The position numbers and the translations under genes were made by a program. From Gimesia benthica (GTDB lineage Bacteria > Planctomycetota > Planctomycetia > Planctomycetales > Planctomycetaceae): 64,000 bases of DNA. The stretch lies in assembly GCF_009720525.1 (NCBI RefSeq), contig NZ_CP043930.1, forward strand, positions 7,638,001 to 7,702,000. Reading direction: 5' to 3'. Below the pieces are notes generated by a model. It was not told the DNA's origin. It worked only from the letters and a program-made list of their open reading frames with translations, and made no database searches. Of the stretch, positions 44,848-54,519 are shown one piece after another; the first letter of the stretch is position 1, and every line of letters starts with the position of its first letter.

Positions 44848-45585
44848 TCACCGCGGACCCCGTTTGAGAAACAGGTGAATCACAAACCCGAGCCCCAGTC
44901 CGGTCGCTACCATGATCCAGAACGGGTAGGGAGTCAGGTACTGTTCGTAGCCGTGCCGAAAGTTGGAACCGAAAATCGTACTGAGTGTGGCGATCGGGAA
45001 GAAATAAGCAATGAGCAGATTCAATCGGTGCGACGAAAGTTCGATGCGTGCGGAGACTTTGGCCTGTTCTTCCGCCTGTTTCGCAACGATATATTCCAGC
45101 GCATTTTTGGCATCGGTAATCAGCAGCTCGGCGGTTCGTTCCAGTCGATAGGCATTATCGCGATAGTCGATCAGCAGTTTGTCTTTCGGAATCGCCTCGC
45201 GCGCGATCTGCAGGGCCTGCGTTGCATGAGCCAGGGCCCGATACAGAGGCCCCAGGTGATTCAGGACTTCGAGGTAATCGAGCGAGCTGGTCGCCTGGTC
45301 TACCTTTTCGTCATAGTTTTCCAACAGCGTCTCATATTCTTCGAAGTGCGTACTCAACGCATCGGGACTGCTTTTGAATTCAGAAGCGTGCCAGGTGGCA
45401 TCCGGTTCGCGCCAGAAGAAACACCCTTTACGATAAGTGTCTTCAGGCTCAGGAGGCGCATGCAGGATGATTAACAGGTGTCCTTCTGCAACCATGGTTC
45501 TCTGTCGCCCGACCTGTTTTCCCAGTCGATCATGAAATTCTGCGGGGACATTCCAAGTCGCCGGTAAAAGTGAAGAATCCTGCAT
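44848..45585 (-). CDS. CorA-like magnesium/divalent cation transporter
   Basis: 245 residues from ATG 45585; a TTG start at 45597 is possible. Long helical cytoplasmic part (VDQATSSLDYLEVLNHLGPLYRAL, LLIDYRDNAYRLERTAELL) ends in two C-terminal membrane helices (LNLLIAYFFPIATLSTIFG and PFWIMVATGLGLGFVIHLFL). This two-helix end is the CorA signature, but the loop has GSN (FGSNFRHG) instead of the GMN that forms the selectivity site. Shorter than standard CorA (about 316). A divergent subfamily, possibly with changed selectivity. Convergent with the monooxygenase gene, 7 bp apart. Confidence 0.72.
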   Translation of the reverse strand: MQDSSLLPATWNVPAEFHDRLGKQVGRQRTMVAEGHLLIILHAPPEPEDTYRKGCFFWREPDATWHASEFKSSPDALSTHFEEYETLLENYDEKVDQATSSLDYLEVLNHLGPLYRALAHATQALQIAREAIPKDKLLIDYRDNAYRLERTAELLITDAKNALEYIVAKQAEEQAKVSARIELSSHRLNLLIAYFFPIATLSTIFGSNFRHGYEQYLTPYPFWIMVATGLGLGFVIHLFLKRGPR

Positions 45586-45746
45586 CTTGGTTCTCAATCT
45601 CTTTTTAAGTCAAATGAGAATTGCATTTAGAGTGTCTAAGTGAGTAGTATGCCTGTTACTACGGGCCGCGTATATATGGAAATGATCCGGATTCTGAGAT
45701 ACTTCAAGACAAATGACTGGTCTTGGTAGCGATAAAAGGGAGCACT

Positions 45747-47018
45747 GTGAACGATTCACCCGTCCGATTTTCAATTCTCAAATCTTTAGTCTTACTCTGT
45801 CCCCTTACGCTGCTGCTCAGTGGCTGTAATCAGCCGCCTCCACCACCACAGATGAAACCGCCTGCAGTGACAATCGCGGAACCGGTTGTCAAACAGGTGG
45901 TCTTCAATGAAGATTTCACCGGAACACTGGCTTCGGTCGCCTCGGTGGATATTCGCGCCCGCGTCGCAGGATTCCTGGAAAAGATCGACTTCCAGCCATC
46001 AGACGATGTCAAAAAAGGGCAGTTGCTGTTTGTGATTCAGCAGGACGAGTACCAGGCGGCTCTGGATAAAGCCAATGCTCAGATGGAAGCAGCCAAGGCA
46101 CAACTGGTCGATGCTCAGGCAACCCTGGATCGCTATACCGAACTGTTAAAGAAACAGGCCGTCACGCCCCAGGATGTGAACGATGCCACCGCAGCCCGCG
46201 ATAAAGCCAAGGCAGCAGTCATGGGAGCGCAGGCGGATATCGAACAGGCTCAGATTAATATGGGCTATACCACAATCAAATCTCCCATTGACGGCAAGAT
46301 CAGTCGAAACCTGGTCGATGTCGGCAACCTGGTTGGCTCCGGAGAAAATACGCTGCTGACGACCATCGTGACAATGGATCCGATCTATGTCTATTTCGAT
46401 GCCAGTGAGCGTCTCTGGCTGCAGGCTTTAAAGAAAAAAAGATCACCCACTGATAAAGATCCACTCCAGGTGCATGTAGGGCTTTCAGATGAAGAGGGCT
46501 TTCCTCACGTCGGTACCATCGACTTCGCGAATAATAAAATCGATCCGGGCACAGGCACCATTCAGGTGCGAGCAGTGCTGGAGAATAAGCAGGGTTTTCT
46601 TTATCCCGGACTGTATGTTCGCGTCCGCGTGTACGGCGATCCGATTCCCGGTGCGGTACTCGTGAAGGATATATCGATCGGGACTGACCTCGCAGGAAAA
46701 TACCTGCTGATCGTGGGGAAAGATAACATCGTTGAGAAGCGACAGGTGGAAATCGGTCAGCTCGATAACGGTATGCGGGTGATTCTGAAAGGGATCAAGC
46801 CGGGAGAGAAATATATCGCGGAAGGCATTCAGCGCGCCCGTCCCGGGAAGCCGGTGACGATTACCAATAATCAGGCTGCAGGAAACCAGCAGACCGCTGG
46901 GGGTCAGCAGCAGAATAAACAGGCAGCACCGCAGCAGGCAAAACCCGCTGCGGAACCGAAGAAAACCGGTGATGCGCAGGGTAAACCTGCCGCTGCAACT
47001 GATAACAAGCAGAACTGA
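45747..47018 (+). CDS. RND efflux periplasmic adaptor (membrane fusion protein)
   Basis: 423 residues from GTG 45747, chosen because AAGGGAG is five bases upstream; a TTG at 45723 is in frame. Lipoprotein signal with lipobox LLSGC, then a Pro-rich spacer. The adaptor core has the lipoyl/barrel pattern: ARVAGFLEKIDFQPSDDVKKGQLL, a coiled-coil hairpin (KANAQMEAAKAQLVDAQATL to KDKAKAAVMGAQ), YTTIKSPIDGKISRNLVDVG and a beta-barrel segment GTIQVRAVLENKQGFLYPGLYV. The C-terminal 50 residues are Gln/Ala/Pro/Lys-rich and low in complexity. Forms the efflux pair with the next gene. Confidence 0.93.
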   Translation: MNDSPVRFSILKSLVLLCPLTLLLSGCNQPPPPPQMKPPAVTIAEPVVKQVVFNEDFTGTLASVASVDIRARVAGFLEKIDFQPSDDVKKGQLLFVIQQDEYQAALDKANAQMEAAKAQLVDAQATLDRYTELLKKQAVTPQDVNDATAARDKAKAAVMGAQADIEQAQINMGYTTIKSPIDGKISRNLVDVGNLVGSGENTLLTTIVTMDPIYVYFDASERLWLQALKKKRSPTDKDPLQVHVGLSDEEGFPHVGTIDFANNKIDPGTGTIQVRAVLENKQGFLYPGLYVRVRVYGDPIPGAVLVKDISIGTDLAGKYLLIVGKDNIVEKRQVEIGQLDNGMRVILKGIKPGEKYIAEGIQRARPGKPVTITNNQAAGNQQTAGGQQQNKQAAPQQAKPAAEPKKTGDAQGKPAAATDNKQN

Positions 47019-47087
47019 GCTGCGACAGGGCCATGTAGTTTGATTCTCTGATTTGCCTGACTGAATATTTAAACGAAACGGACGAGA

Positions 47088-50000
47088 ATGTTTTCCCGGT
47101 TTTTTATCTATCATCCGATTTTTGCCAGCGTGATCTCGATCGTCATCGCCATTGTCGGTGCTATCTCGCTCCCGCTGTTACCCGTGGAACTCTTTCCGGA
47201 CATCACACCTCCTACTGTTGCCGTCACCGCCACTTACCGTGGGGCAGATGCGCAGGTGGTCGCGGATACAGTCGCCACCCCGATTGAAGAACAGGTCAAT
47301 GGCGTGGAGAACATGATCTACATGTCCTCCAGCAGTACCAGCGACGGCAACATGACGTTAACGGTCACATTTGACGTCGGCACCGATCTCGATATGGCGA
47401 ACGTGCTGGTTCAGAACCGCGTTGCCATTGCCAATCCGTCACTTCCGGAAGACGTCAAACGGGAAGGCGTTACCACCAAAAAAAAATCAACCAACATGAC
47501 GCTGGTGATTGCCCTCAATTCGCCGGATGAAACCTTTGATGAACTCTACCTCAGTAACTACGCGTCCATTAATATCAATGACGAGCTGAAACGAATTGAT
47601 GGTGTCAGTGATGTCAACGTAGTCAACGCCAAAGATTTCGGCATGCGGATCTGGCTGAATCCGAATCAGCTCGATACCCGGAATATTACAACGACCGACG
47701 TGGTCGATGCGCTCCGTCAGCAGAACGTGCAGGTGGCCGCCGGTTCGATTGGTCAGGAACCCAATCCCGATAATCAAGACTTCCAGTTGACGGTAACGAC
47801 CCTCGGTCGTTTGACGGATCCCAAACAGTTTGCTGACATCATTATTAAGACAGGCGAAGACGGTCAAATCACTCAAATCAAGGATGTGGCCCGGGTCGAA
47901 CTCGGCGCACAAAGCTATTCAGGGTATTCGCAGCTGAATGGCAAGCCGGCCGCACTGATCGCCGTTTACCAGCTGCCCGGGGCCAATGCGCTCGATGTTG
48001 CTGAGAAGTCGCGTAATGTAATGGAACGTCTCAAAAAAGACTTTCCCAAAGGGTTGGAATATTCTGTCCCCTATGACTCCACCGAGTTTGTAACCGCCTC
48101 CATTGATGAAGTAGTCACCACCCTCTTCATGGCACTCTTGCTGGTGTTTATCACCATTTTTGTTTTCCTGCAGGATTTCCGTGCCACTTTGATTCCTGCA
48201 GTGACCATTCCCGTCTCGCTGCTGGGAACGATGGCAGTCATGCTGGCGATGGGCTATACGATTAACACGCTCTCCCTGTTCGGGATCGTACTGGTCATCG
48301 GGATTGTGGTTGACGATGCCATCGTGGTGGTCGAAAACGTGACCCGTATTCTCGATACAGAAAAGTGCTCCTCGAAAGAGGCAACTGAAAAGGCGATGAT
48401 TGAAATCACCGGTCCGGTGATCGCGACCACCCTGGTGCTGCTGGCGGTCTTCGTACCGACCATGGTACTTCCCGGGATTACCGGTCGTCTCTACCGTCAG
48501 TTCGCATTGACGATTTCAATCGCCACTCTGTTTTCCTCCGTCTGTGCGTTGACGCTCAGCCCCGCGATGTGCGGTATCATGCTGCGACAGACCAAAGAGC
48601 GACAAGGGCTTTTCTTCCGTGGCTTCAACTGGTGTTTCGACCGGTCACTGAATGTCTACATGAAAATCGTCAAGACCTGTGTCCGACGCGCATTTATTAT
48701 GCTGATTCCAATGCTGGTCATTTTTGTTGCGACCGGAGTCGGCTTCGTGTCTGTGCCGGGGGGCTTCCTGCCGAATGAAGATCAGGGTTACATCTTCATT
48801 AATACTCAATTACCCGACGGTGCCGCTCTGAACAGAACCCGCGTCGTGCAGAACCGGATTAACAAGCTGGCTGCTGAACTCCCCTCTGCAACAAACGTAG
48901 TTACCATGGGGGGCTTCTCGATGTTGAATAACTCGAATGCCTCCAATTACTCTACAACCATCATCGCGCTGGAAAACTGGGACAAAAGGCAATCTCCCGA
49001 ATTGCACGTGTTTGCGCTGGTGCCGCGTCTGCAGAAGGAACTGGCTCAAATCCAGGAGTCGATCACCTTCGCCTTCATTCCACCGGCAATCCAGGGATTG
49101 GGTAATGCCGGCGGCTTCCAGATTCAGTTGCAGGATCGTAGCGCCGCGGGGATGGACGTGCTTCAGATGGCGACTACCGATCTCATGGACCGCGGTAATG
49201 CGGACCCACTCTTGAGTAGGCTTAATACCAATTTCAGTGCGACAGTTCCCCAGCTTTATCTGGATATTGACCGCGAAAAAGCCATCAAGATGGGCATCCC
49301 CCTGAATTCTATTTTCGACACCCTGCAGGCGGAGCTGGGATCGACCTATGTCAACGACTTCAACCTCTTCAACCGGACTTTCAAGGTCATGGTTCAGGCG
49401 GATGAAGACTACCGCAGCAAAGTCGCGGATATTACACGACTCAAAGTCCGCGATCGACGCGGCAGCATGGTTCCCCTGCATACGCTGGTCAAAGTCAATA
49501 ACAGCGCCGGACCGCAGGAAGTGGATCACTACAATCTCTATCCAACTGCTGCGATTACCGGTAACCCGGCACCGGGATACAGTTCCGGTCAGGCAATCCA
49601 GCGCATGGAAGAACTCTGTAATGAGATTCTCCCCGAAGGTTTCGGTTATGAGTGGACCGGGATTGCCTATCAGCAGATTGAAGCCGGCAATATGGCCCCG
49701 TTCATTTTTGCGATGGCTCTGGTCTTTGTATATCTGTTCCTCTGTGCCCAGTATGAAAGCTGGTCAATTCCGATTTCCGTGATTCTGTCGGTTCCTCTCG
49801 GTATCTTCGGCGCAATTTTCGCGACCATGTTGCGTGGCATGGATAACAATATTTATACCCAGGTCGGCTTCGTGCTCCTCATTGCACTCGCCAGTAAAAA
49901 CGCCATTCTGATCGTCGAATTCGCGAAGCTGCAGCGGGAATCAGGAAAGTCGATTCGCGATGCAGCTGTCGAAGCCTGTCACCTCCGTTTCCGTCCGATC

Positions 50001-50240
50001 CTGATGACCGCGTTCTCCGCGATTCTGGGGGCCATTCCCCTGGCAATCGCATCGGGGGCCGGGGCCGCGAGTCGGCAGGCACTGGGGACTGCTGTCGTCG
50101 CAGGTCTGACCGCAGCCACATTGTTCGGCGTGGTTATGGTGCCCGTGATGTATGTGGTGATCCAGATCGTCAGCGAATGGATCACCGGCAGCAAACCAGA
50201 TCCCGAGACTACTACCGAAACATCTCCTGCAGCGAAATAA
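47088..50240 (+). CDS. RND multidrug efflux permease (AcrB/MexB-like, HAE-1)
   Basis: 1050 residues, the full length of the family, with twelve membrane helices and two large periplasmic loops. MFSRFFIYHPIFASVISIV opens it; the proton-relay pair is VDDAIVVVENV in helix 4; LPNEDQG and TLSPAMCGIMLR are family landmarks; the second half repeats the layout (LIALASKNAILIVEFAK). Drives drug or metabolite export by proton motive force, together with the adaptor 69 bp upstream. No TolC-like outer-membrane factor gene is next to it, so it must share one encoded elsewhere. Confidence 0.96.
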   Translation: MFSRFFIYHPIFASVISIVIAIVGAISLPLLPVELFPDITPPTVAVTATYRGADAQVVADTVATPIEEQVNGVENMIYMSSSSTSDGNMTLTVTFDVGTDLDMANVLVQNRVAIANPSLPEDVKREGVTTKKKSTNMTLVIALNSPDETFDELYLSNYASININDELKRIDGVSDVNVVNAKDFGMRIWLNPNQLDTRNITTTDVVDALRQQNVQVAAGSIGQEPNPDNQDFQLTVTTLGRLTDPKQFADIIIKTGEDGQITQIKDVARVELGAQSYSGYSQLNGKPAALIAVYQLPGANALDVAEKSRNVMERLKKDFPKGLEYSVPYDSTEFVTASIDEVVTTLFMALLLVFITIFVFLQDFRATLIPAVTIPVSLLGTMAVMLAMGYTINTLSLFGIVLVIGIVVDDAIVVVENVTRILDTEKCSSKEATEKAMIEITGPVIATTLVLLAVFVPTMVLPGITGRLYRQFALTISIATLFSSVCALTLSPAMCGIMLRQTKERQGLFFRGFNWCFDRSLNVYMKIVKTCVRRAFIMLIPMLVIFVATGVGFVSVPGGFLPNEDQGYIFINTQLPDGAALNRTRVVQNRINKLAAELPSATNVVTMGGFSMLNNSNASNYSTTIIALENWDKRQSPELHVFALVPRLQKELAQIQESITFAFIPPAIQGLGNAGGFQIQLQDRSAAGMDVLQMATTDLMDRGNADPLLSRLNTNFSATVPQLYLDIDREKAIKMGIPLNSIFDTLQAELGSTYVNDFNLFNRTFKVMVQADEDYRSKVADITRLKVRDRRGSMVPLHTLVKVNNSAGPQEVDHYNLYPTAAITGNPAPGYSSGQAIQRMEELCNEILPEGFGYEWTGIAYQQIEAGNMAPFIFAMALVFVYLFLCAQYESWSIPISVILSVPLGIFGAIFATMLRGMDNNIYTQVGFVLLIALASKNAILIVEFAKLQRESGKSIRDAAVEACHLRFRPILMTAFSAILGAIPLAIASGAGAASRQALGTAVVAGLTAATLFGVVMVPVMYVVIQIVSEWITGSKPDPETTTETSPAAK

Positions 50241-50283
50241 ATCGCGCGTGCAGGACAGACGATTTGCAATTGCCAGGCTCGCT

Positions 50284-51069
50284 TTACTGGAACCCGCGTT
50301 GCCGACTCGCTTCGTAGAGCAGTATTCCTGCAGAGACCGCGACATTGAGGGACTCGGTCTGTCCCTGTTGTGGAATGCGAATGAGATGCGAACAGGTGGC
50401 AACCAGATCCGGATGCAGTCCCGTTCCCTCATTCCCCACGATGAGAGCCGTGGGTTGTGTGAAGTGATAGTCGACGAGCGTCTCCTCCGCCTGCATCGCT
50501 GTCCCCAGCACGTTGATATTTTCTGACTTCAACTGCTGACAGAATGCGACCAGATCCACCACTTGTGCCAGCGGCATATGATTCACCGCCCCAGCCGAGG
50601 TGCGGCAGACGAGGCTGGTCACATCGCATTGCTCCTGCTCACCAAGAAATATCGCATCCGTTCCCAGAGTCTCCGCCGAGCGAATTATGGCCCCGAAATT
50701 ATACGGGTCCTGAATCCGATCAAGAATCAGGTAGAGCGGTGTGCCTGTCGTCTGCTTGCGAATCTGTTCCGGGTCTGCATACGGGAAGGGGGCCATCTTG
50801 GCAATCATCCCCTGGTGATCACCGGCTCTACATTTTTGTGTCAGTGTTTTGTCTGACGTAATCACGACCGGCACCGAATGCTTCACGGCACAGGCTTCGA
50901 GTTCCTCAAGCTCCTCAGCAGGCAGTCTGTCAGAGAGGTACAATTCCCAGATCGTCCAGAAGCCGGCAGACAATGTTTCCCGAACTGCATTTCTTCCCCA
51001 GATCCAGCATTTCTGATGGTTTCCCAGCAGAGGCTTATTTTTCTTTACTTTAGAATGCTTTCCGACCAT
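50284..51069 (-). CDS. rlmB: 23S rRNA 2'-O-methyltransferase (RlmB/SpoU family)
   Basis: 261 residues. An N-terminal L30e-like substrate domain (WGRNAVRETLSAGFWTI) is followed by the knotted SpoU catalytic domain: motif 1 LILDRIQDPYNFGAIIRSAE, motif 2 ALIVGNEGTGLHPDLV, motif 3 IRIPQQGQTESLNVAVSAGI. Family methylates the 2'-O of a guanosine in 23S rRNA (Gm2251 in E. coli) or tRNA; exact site unverified. Convergent with the efflux permease, 43 bp apart. Confidence 0.9.
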   Translation of the reverse strand: MVGKHSKVKKNKPLLGNHQKCWIWGRNAVRETLSAGFWTIWELYLSDRLPAEELEELEACAVKHSVPVVITSDKTLTQKCRAGDHQGMIAKMAPFPYADPEQIRKQTTGTPLYLILDRIQDPYNFGAIIRSAETLGTDAIFLGEQEQCDVTSLVCRTSAGAVNHMPLAQVVDLVAFCQQLKSENINVLGTAMQAEETLVDYHFTQPTALIVGNEGTGLHPDLVATCSHLIRIPQQGQTESLNVAVSAGILLYEASRQRGFQ

Positions 51070-51280
51070 AGGAATTCTTTGTAAGTTTGTTTATTCTATA
51101 TTTCAGCATATCGCAGTGGATAACGAATATTGCTGTGATTTGATAGAAACTGTTATCCTGCAACAGGAATCAGTTTAAAGTGGGGCCACACCGCACGCAT
51201 CTTAGCGGAATGCATGAACTCTCTCCACTCTGAATCACATCACTGTCAGTCGAACATGGAAAGAGATAGAGGCGATCATT

Positions 51281-52072
51281 TTGTCCGGAAATCCAATTAT
51301 TTATAAATCGTACGAATGGGAACGACTGCGAATCGCATCCCGTTTCAATGCCAGTTTGATGGATCATCTGCGCCCGTATGTCAAACCGGGGATTACAACG
51401 GACGAAATCAATCAGGTAGTTCACGAATACACGGTATCTAACGGTCATACACCCGCCACCTTAGGCTATCATGGCTTTCCCAAGAGCTGCTGCATCAGTA
51501 TCAATGAAGTCGTCTGCCACGGGATACCAGATGACACCGAGCTGAAAGAAGGCGACATCGTCAACGTGGATATCACCAGTATCGTGGACGGCTGGTACGG
51601 CGATCAGTCGGAAACCTTCCTGGTTGGCGAAGTCTCCGAGGATGCCCGTAAGCTCGTTCAGGCGACGTATGAATCTCTGTTTCTGGCGATCAACACGATC
51701 AAGCCCGGTTCCAGTGTCATCGAGATCGGTGAAGTCATTTACGATTTCGCGACGGAACTCGGTTACGGAGTCGTTCGGCAGTACCAGGGACATGGCATCG
51801 GACGTGAATTCCACACCGATCCGGGCATTCCCCATTACCCGGTCTCAGGCTCAGAACGCGATCTGCTCCTGCCGGGAATGTGTTTCACCATTGAACCGAT
51901 GTTGAACGCCGGTACCTGGAAAACCGTTGAAGACCGCAGCGACGGCTGGACAGTCCGTACCAAGGACGGCAAGCTCTCGGCTCAGTTCGAACATACGATT
52001 CTGATGACCGATACCGGCCCGGAAATTCTGACACTGACCAAAGAAGGTCCTCAACCAGGGCACCGTTTCTAA
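51281..52072 (+). CDS. map: Methionine aminopeptidase, type I
   Basis: 263 residues starting at TTG 51281 with AGAGG seven to ten bases upstream; the nearby ATG 51256 is in another frame. The pita-bread fold has all five metal ligands: [11 protein letters not shown] (Asp), [10 protein letters not shown] (Asp), [12 protein letters not shown] (His), CFTIEPML (Glu) and [10 protein letters not shown] (Glu). Removes N-terminal Met from new proteins in the cytoplasm. Type I without the N-terminal zinc extension. Planctomycetes often have several copies. Confidence 0.95.
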   Translation: MSGNPIIYKSYEWERLRIASRFNASLMDHLRPYVKPGITTDEINQVVHEYTVSNGHTPATLGYHGFPKSCCISINEVVCHGIPDDTELKEGDIVNVDITSIVDGWYGDQSETFLVGEVSEDARKLVQATYESLFLAINTIKPGSSVIEIGEVIYDFATELGYGVVRQYQGHGIGREFHTDPGIPHYPVSGSERDLLLPGMCFTIEPMLNAGTWKTVEDRSDGWTVRTKDGKLSAQFEHTILMTDTGPEILTLTKEGPQPGHRF

Positions 52073-52313
52073 ACGCACTGCTGTCGAAGCAGACGGTAGC
52101 CGTTCCAGGCATTCACAGTCTCTGCGTTTGCTGCTGCGCGGTATCTGAACAGAGTATCGCTTCTAAATCCCGCGAATTTTATTTCAGTTCTCATGCGCCA
52201 CAGGAGACGTACGCTTGCAACCTGAGGAAACAGCAGGGTATGGTAATAATTACTTAAGATTGTTACTGATATGCTCGCGTGACCCTTTGCACACAATCAG
52301 GTATGGAGTTGAG

Positions 52314-54488
52314 ATGATGCGATCCTTCCTGCTGCCGCTGTTGTTCCTGTTGATATCCACCGCAGGCTTTGCCGAAGACAGAAAACTGGATTGGGTGAAG
52401 GTCACCGAAAAAGCGGACTGGCAACCCCGCGACTCACAAGGGGAACTGGTTTATAAAGACCAGCTCTGGATTTTTGGTGGCTGGTTCAATTCCTATGAAG
52501 CACCTCCCCGCGATGTCTGGAAATCTTCCGACGGAAAGAAATGGTCGCTGGTCACGAAACAGGCCCCCTGGATTCACAGCGACCTGCCGATGACGGTTGT
52601 CTTCAAAGACAAGATGTGGCTCATGGGAGGCTGGTATAATGGTCGGCTACCCGGTCACTCCGCCGGGAATCAGGTCTGGTCTACCGAAGATGGAAAAGAC
52701 TGGGATCTAGTCACCAAAAAAGCGAACTGGACTCCTCGACTGGCAGCAGCACTCGTCACCTTCAAAGATAAGATGTGGCTGCTCGGCGGATCCGAGAACT
52801 ATTACTTCGGCGACGAGAAAAGCCTCAAAAACGATGTCTGGTATTCCGACGACGGGAAAGAATGGAAGCTGGCCACAGAGCACGCCGGTTGGTCTCCCCG
52901 GGCTTATCACCAGGCCGCTGTATTGAACGACAGAATTTATGTGTTCGGTGGCGGTAATTACACACCCGAATATCATGCGAATAATGACGTCTGGAGTTCC
53001 GCAGACGGCGTTCACTGGAGACAGGAGACAGCCCACGCCCCCTGGCACGAACGGCTCTGGTTCTCTTCCGTTGTTTATCGAGATCGCATCTGGGTGATCG
53101 GCGGCTGGTCCAATAATCCCTCAACCAACAAGCAGGACATCTGGTACTCTCAGGATGGTAAAAATTGGACCGAGCTGAAATCGGACGTCGTCTGGAAAGA
53201 GCGACACGAACATTCGGCTTTCGTCTTCCAGGACAAAATCTGGCTGGCCGGCGGCCATGCGCAGCCACTCAGCAGTCAGGTCTGGTCCCTCTATGTGCCT
53301 CCCAACTGGTTCGACCAGCAGAAGCAGAGTGCTTCCCCCTCGAGTAATTTTCCTCAAACGCTCGCCAAACTCGAAGCAGGCAAACCGACAAAGGTTGTCT
53401 GTTTCGGGGATAGTGTGACCGGCGTTTATTATCACACCGGCAGTCGGCGTGCTTATACTGACATGCTGGGCATTGCCCTGCAGAAAGCGGTTCCCGGTTC
53501 CCGACCGGAAATGATCAATGCAGGCATCAGCGGGCACACCACCGTCAATGCATTGTCGCGCATCGAACGGGATGTGCTCAAGCATCAGCCCGACCTGGTC
53601 ACGGTCATGTTTGGTCTGAACGACATGACGCGGGTTTCGCTGGAAGATTATGAGAAAAACCTGCAAGCGATTGTGAAACAGTGTCGTGAGGCGGGGGCGG
53701 AAGTTCTGCTCTGTACTCCTAATGCCGTGATTACCACCACCAGCCGTCCCGCAGAAAAACTGGTCAAGTATTGTGATGTCGTCCGCAAGGTGGGAACAGA
53801 GTTGAACGTGCCTGTCTGTGATACCTATCAGCAGCTCTCAGCACTGCGGAAACAGGATCCGCTCGCCTGGCGAATGCAGATGAGTGATGAAATTCATCCC
53901 AACATGGCGGGACACAAAAAAATGGCAGAGCTGTTAGCGGCATCCATTACGGGAAACACGGTCTCACTGGATGATGTAAAACCGCTGGAAAACGCGATTC
54001 CACGCACCAGAAGTCTCATCAAGGACAAGCAGCCGATCAAAGTCATCGCCCAGCCCCCTCTGGATCAGCTGATTCAGACAGTGCTACCGGAAATCGCTCC
54101 GGAAGCCAAACTGGAAGTGACCACCTGGGATTCGTCCGGAAAAACGCTCAAGCAGATCGAAGCTGATGCAAAACAGCTCATCCGTCCGGCGAAACCAGAT
54201 CTGGTTCTGCTGGCGATTCCCCGCACTGCACAGGCCAAATCACAGGAAGAATTTATCCGCAGCATGATGTGGACTATGAATTACTCACTCAATTTCGGTA
54301 CGGGAGGCTGGGATTGTGTCGTTTTCCATCCGGACGTATTCGATTCAGAACATCCAGTCACAGACAACGACAAACTCACCCGTCAACTGGTATTGGGGCA
54401 GGACCTGACTCTCGTCGAACGTTCTCAGGGAGACAAGGCTTCCGCAGCAGAACTGCTGAAGCAGTGGTTGAAGTCTCAGCTCGACTGA
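52314..54488 (+). CDS. Secreted kelch/propeller protein fused to SGNH hydrolase
   Basis: 724 residues from ATG 52314 (GGAG five bases upstream; ATG 52317 equally likely); the ORF extends to 52215 without support. Signal peptide RSFLLPLLFLLISTAGFA. About six kelch-like blades of about 55 residues, each with a DVW(Y/S)S.DGK(E/H)W strand and a W(L/V)(I/M)GG turn, for example QVWSTEDGKDW and DRIWVIGGW. Then an SGNH domain: VVCFGDSVTG (block I Ser), VTVMFGLNDMTR (block III Asn), DEIHPNMAGH (block V Asp/His). Likely an exported ester or glycan deacetylase with a substrate-binding propeller. The C-terminal 170 residues (ITGNTVSLDDVKPL onward) form a further domain I do not recognise. Confidence 0.85.
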   Translation: MMRSFLLPLLFLLISTAGFAEDRKLDWVKVTEKADWQPRDSQGELVYKDQLWIFGGWFNSYEAPPRDVWKSSDGKKWSLVTKQAPWIHSDLPMTVVFKDKMWLMGGWYNGRLPGHSAGNQVWSTEDGKDWDLVTKKANWTPRLAAALVTFKDKMWLLGGSENYYFGDEKSLKNDVWYSDDGKEWKLATEHAGWSPRAYHQAAVLNDRIYVFGGGNYTPEYHANNDVWSSADGVHWRQETAHAPWHERLWFSSVVYRDRIWVIGGWSNNPSTNKQDIWYSQDGKNWTELKSDVVWKERHEHSAFVFQDKIWLAGGHAQPLSSQVWSLYVPPNWFDQQKQSASPSSNFPQTLAKLEAGKPTKVVCFGDSVTGVYYHTGSRRAYTDMLGIALQKAVPGSRPEMINAGISGHTTVNALSRIERDVLKHQPDLVTVMFGLNDMTRVSLEDYEKNLQAIVKQCREAGAEVLLCTPNAVITTTSRPAEKLVKYCDVVRKVGTELNVPVCDTYQQLSALRKQDPLAWRMQMSDEIHPNMAGHKKMAELLAASITGNTVSLDDVKPLENAIPRTRSLIKDKQPIKVIAQPPLDQLIQTVLPEIAPEAKLEVTTWDSSGKTLKQIEADAKQLIRPAKPDLVLLAIPRTAQAKSQEEFIRSMMWTMNYSLNFGTGGWDCVVFHPDVFDSEHPVTDNDKLTRQLVLGQDLTLVERSQGDKASAAELLKQWLKSQLD

Positions 54489-54519
54489 TTTTCTGAAGAT
54501 GTGACAACTTGAAACCAGG

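Noticed and set aside
48810..49529. Minus-strand frame of 239 codons inside the efflux permease gene
   Set aside because: Antisense of an intact 1050-residue RND permease; codon pattern and motifs support only the plus strand.
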